Assembly: GCA_015296085.1 (NCBI GenBank)
Contig: DVDT01000063.1
Span: 124,001 to 188,000 of the forward strand
DNA: 64,000 nt
Reading direction: 5' to 3'
Origin: Trichormus sp. M33_DOE_039
GTDB taxonomy: Bacteria; Cyanobacteriota; Cyanobacteriia; Cyanobacteriales; Nostocaceae
The notes beneath the pieces are model-generated. The model did not search any database. It was not told the origin of the DNA and saw only the letters and a program-made list of their open reading frames with translations. The first letter of the stretch is position 1; every line of letters begins with the position of its first letter. This document shows positions 63,651-64,000 of the stretch, piece after piece. The position numbers and the translations under genes are program-made.

Positions 63651-64000
63651 TTACACATTAAATCTAAACAACATCACATCGCCTTCTTGGACAATATACT
63701 CTTTGCCTTCACTCCGCACCAAACCTTTCTCTTTGGCCGCATTCATAGAACCAGTTGTGACTAAATCTTTATAGGCAACGGTTTCGGCGCGAATAAACCC
63801 ACGTTCAAAATCAGAGTGAATTACACCTGCGGCTTGGGGTGCTGACATTCCAGCATTAATAGTCCAAGCACGGGTTTCTTTCGGCCCACTAGTAAAATAT
63901 GTCCGCAAACCTAATAGAGTGTAAGTTGCCCGAATTAAAGATTTTAAACCACCTTCTTCTACACCTAAAGAAGCGAGAAAATCTGCCTTATCTTCCTCTG
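63651..64000 (-). CDS. ychF: YchF/Obg-family ATPase (OLA1), C-terminal part
   Basis: The frame runs off the right edge, so only about the last 116 codons are present. The visible part contains the YchF ending: 'ADFLASLGVEEGGLKSLIRA' (codons before 63909), then 'LGLRTYFTSGPKETRAWTIN', 'GMSAPQAAGVIHSDFERGFI' and the TGS-domain ending 'EYIVQEGDVMLFRFNV'. YchF is an ATP-binding translation-related GTPase relative that binds ribosomes. The G domain is outside the window. It is convergent with ureG; the 90-nt gap has only a weak inverted repeat. Confidence 0.93.
   Translation of the reverse strand, partial: EEDKADFLASLGVEEGGLKSLIRATYTLLGLRTYFTSGPKETRAWTINAGMSAPQAAGVIHSDFERGFIRAETVAYKDLVTTGSMNAAKEKGLVRSEGKEYIVQEGDVMLFRFNV

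Overview
The window looks like chromosomal DNA of a filamentous, heterocyst-type cyanobacterium (Nostoc/Anabaena group). The basis is a psbA gene for photosystem II D1, cyanobacterial families (PxcA, a CalA-type AbrB regulator, DUF3370, DUF3531, DUF3611), many copies of the HIP1 octamer GCGATCGC, and intergenic stretches full of short heptamer-like tandem repeats. The genus is inferred from gene content; no database search was possible.

Layout. 0.1-6.9 kb: proton-extrusion gene pxcA, a chain of hairpins, a lone PIN-domain protein, an XRE regulator, a polysaccharide deacetylase, a glycosyltransferase and a small secreted protein. 7.0-10.2 kb: an iron cassette in which FeoB is split into a G-protein ORF and a membrane ORF, followed by FeoA and a ferritin, with a palindrome in front of it. 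10.6-17 kb: glyS, murD, a DUF3611 membrane protein, a tandem pair of TspO/MBR-like proteins and a VanX-like D-Ala-D-Ala dipeptidase. 17-20.8 kb: a minus-strand lipopolysaccharide-export operon lptA-lptB-lptF followed by an Asn/Ser-rich anchored protein. 21.1-22.2 kb: a CRISPR array of 12 identical 37-nt repeats with no cas genes in the window, and its leader. 22.3-30.2 kb: DUF2470 protein, PPP phosphatase, M48 protease, sdhB, a 1.5-kb gene-free stretch with structured DNA, calA, a CPBP protease, recR (with an odd start) and a phosphoesterase. 30.3-36.3 kb: psbA, then an MBOAT acyltransferase beside a large DUF1574/SGNH-like protein, probably an exopolysaccharide O-acylation pair. 36.5-45.7 kb: ppc, a MITE-like element, small unknown proteins, DUF3370, two overlapping RelE-fold-like ORFs, a Nudix hydrolase, DUF3531 and a TPR protein. 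46-51.2 kb: ECF-like ABC ATPase, rsmG, two peroxiredoxins and a glycogen-debranching-type enzyme. 51.8-59.8 kb: three small unknown genes, nagB, a HAD hydrolase and a 1645-residue hybrid histidine kinase. 60.2-64 kb: two radical-SAM genes, the urease accessory genes ureE-ureF-ureG and the 3' part of ychF.

Most genes are housekeeping or envelope genes in short operons. The unusual material is mainly: intergenic-type repeat sequence inside several reading frames; a three-hairpin region after pxcA and a putative structured RNA near 26.2 kb; a TA-flanked MITE; two copies of a 54-nt inverted-repeat element; a 34-bp perfect palindrome centred on HIP1; the split FeoB; the RelE-like pair; the cas-less CRISPR array; and a recR whose conserved N-terminus has no standard start codon. 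I did not find a clear multi-gene novel defence system.
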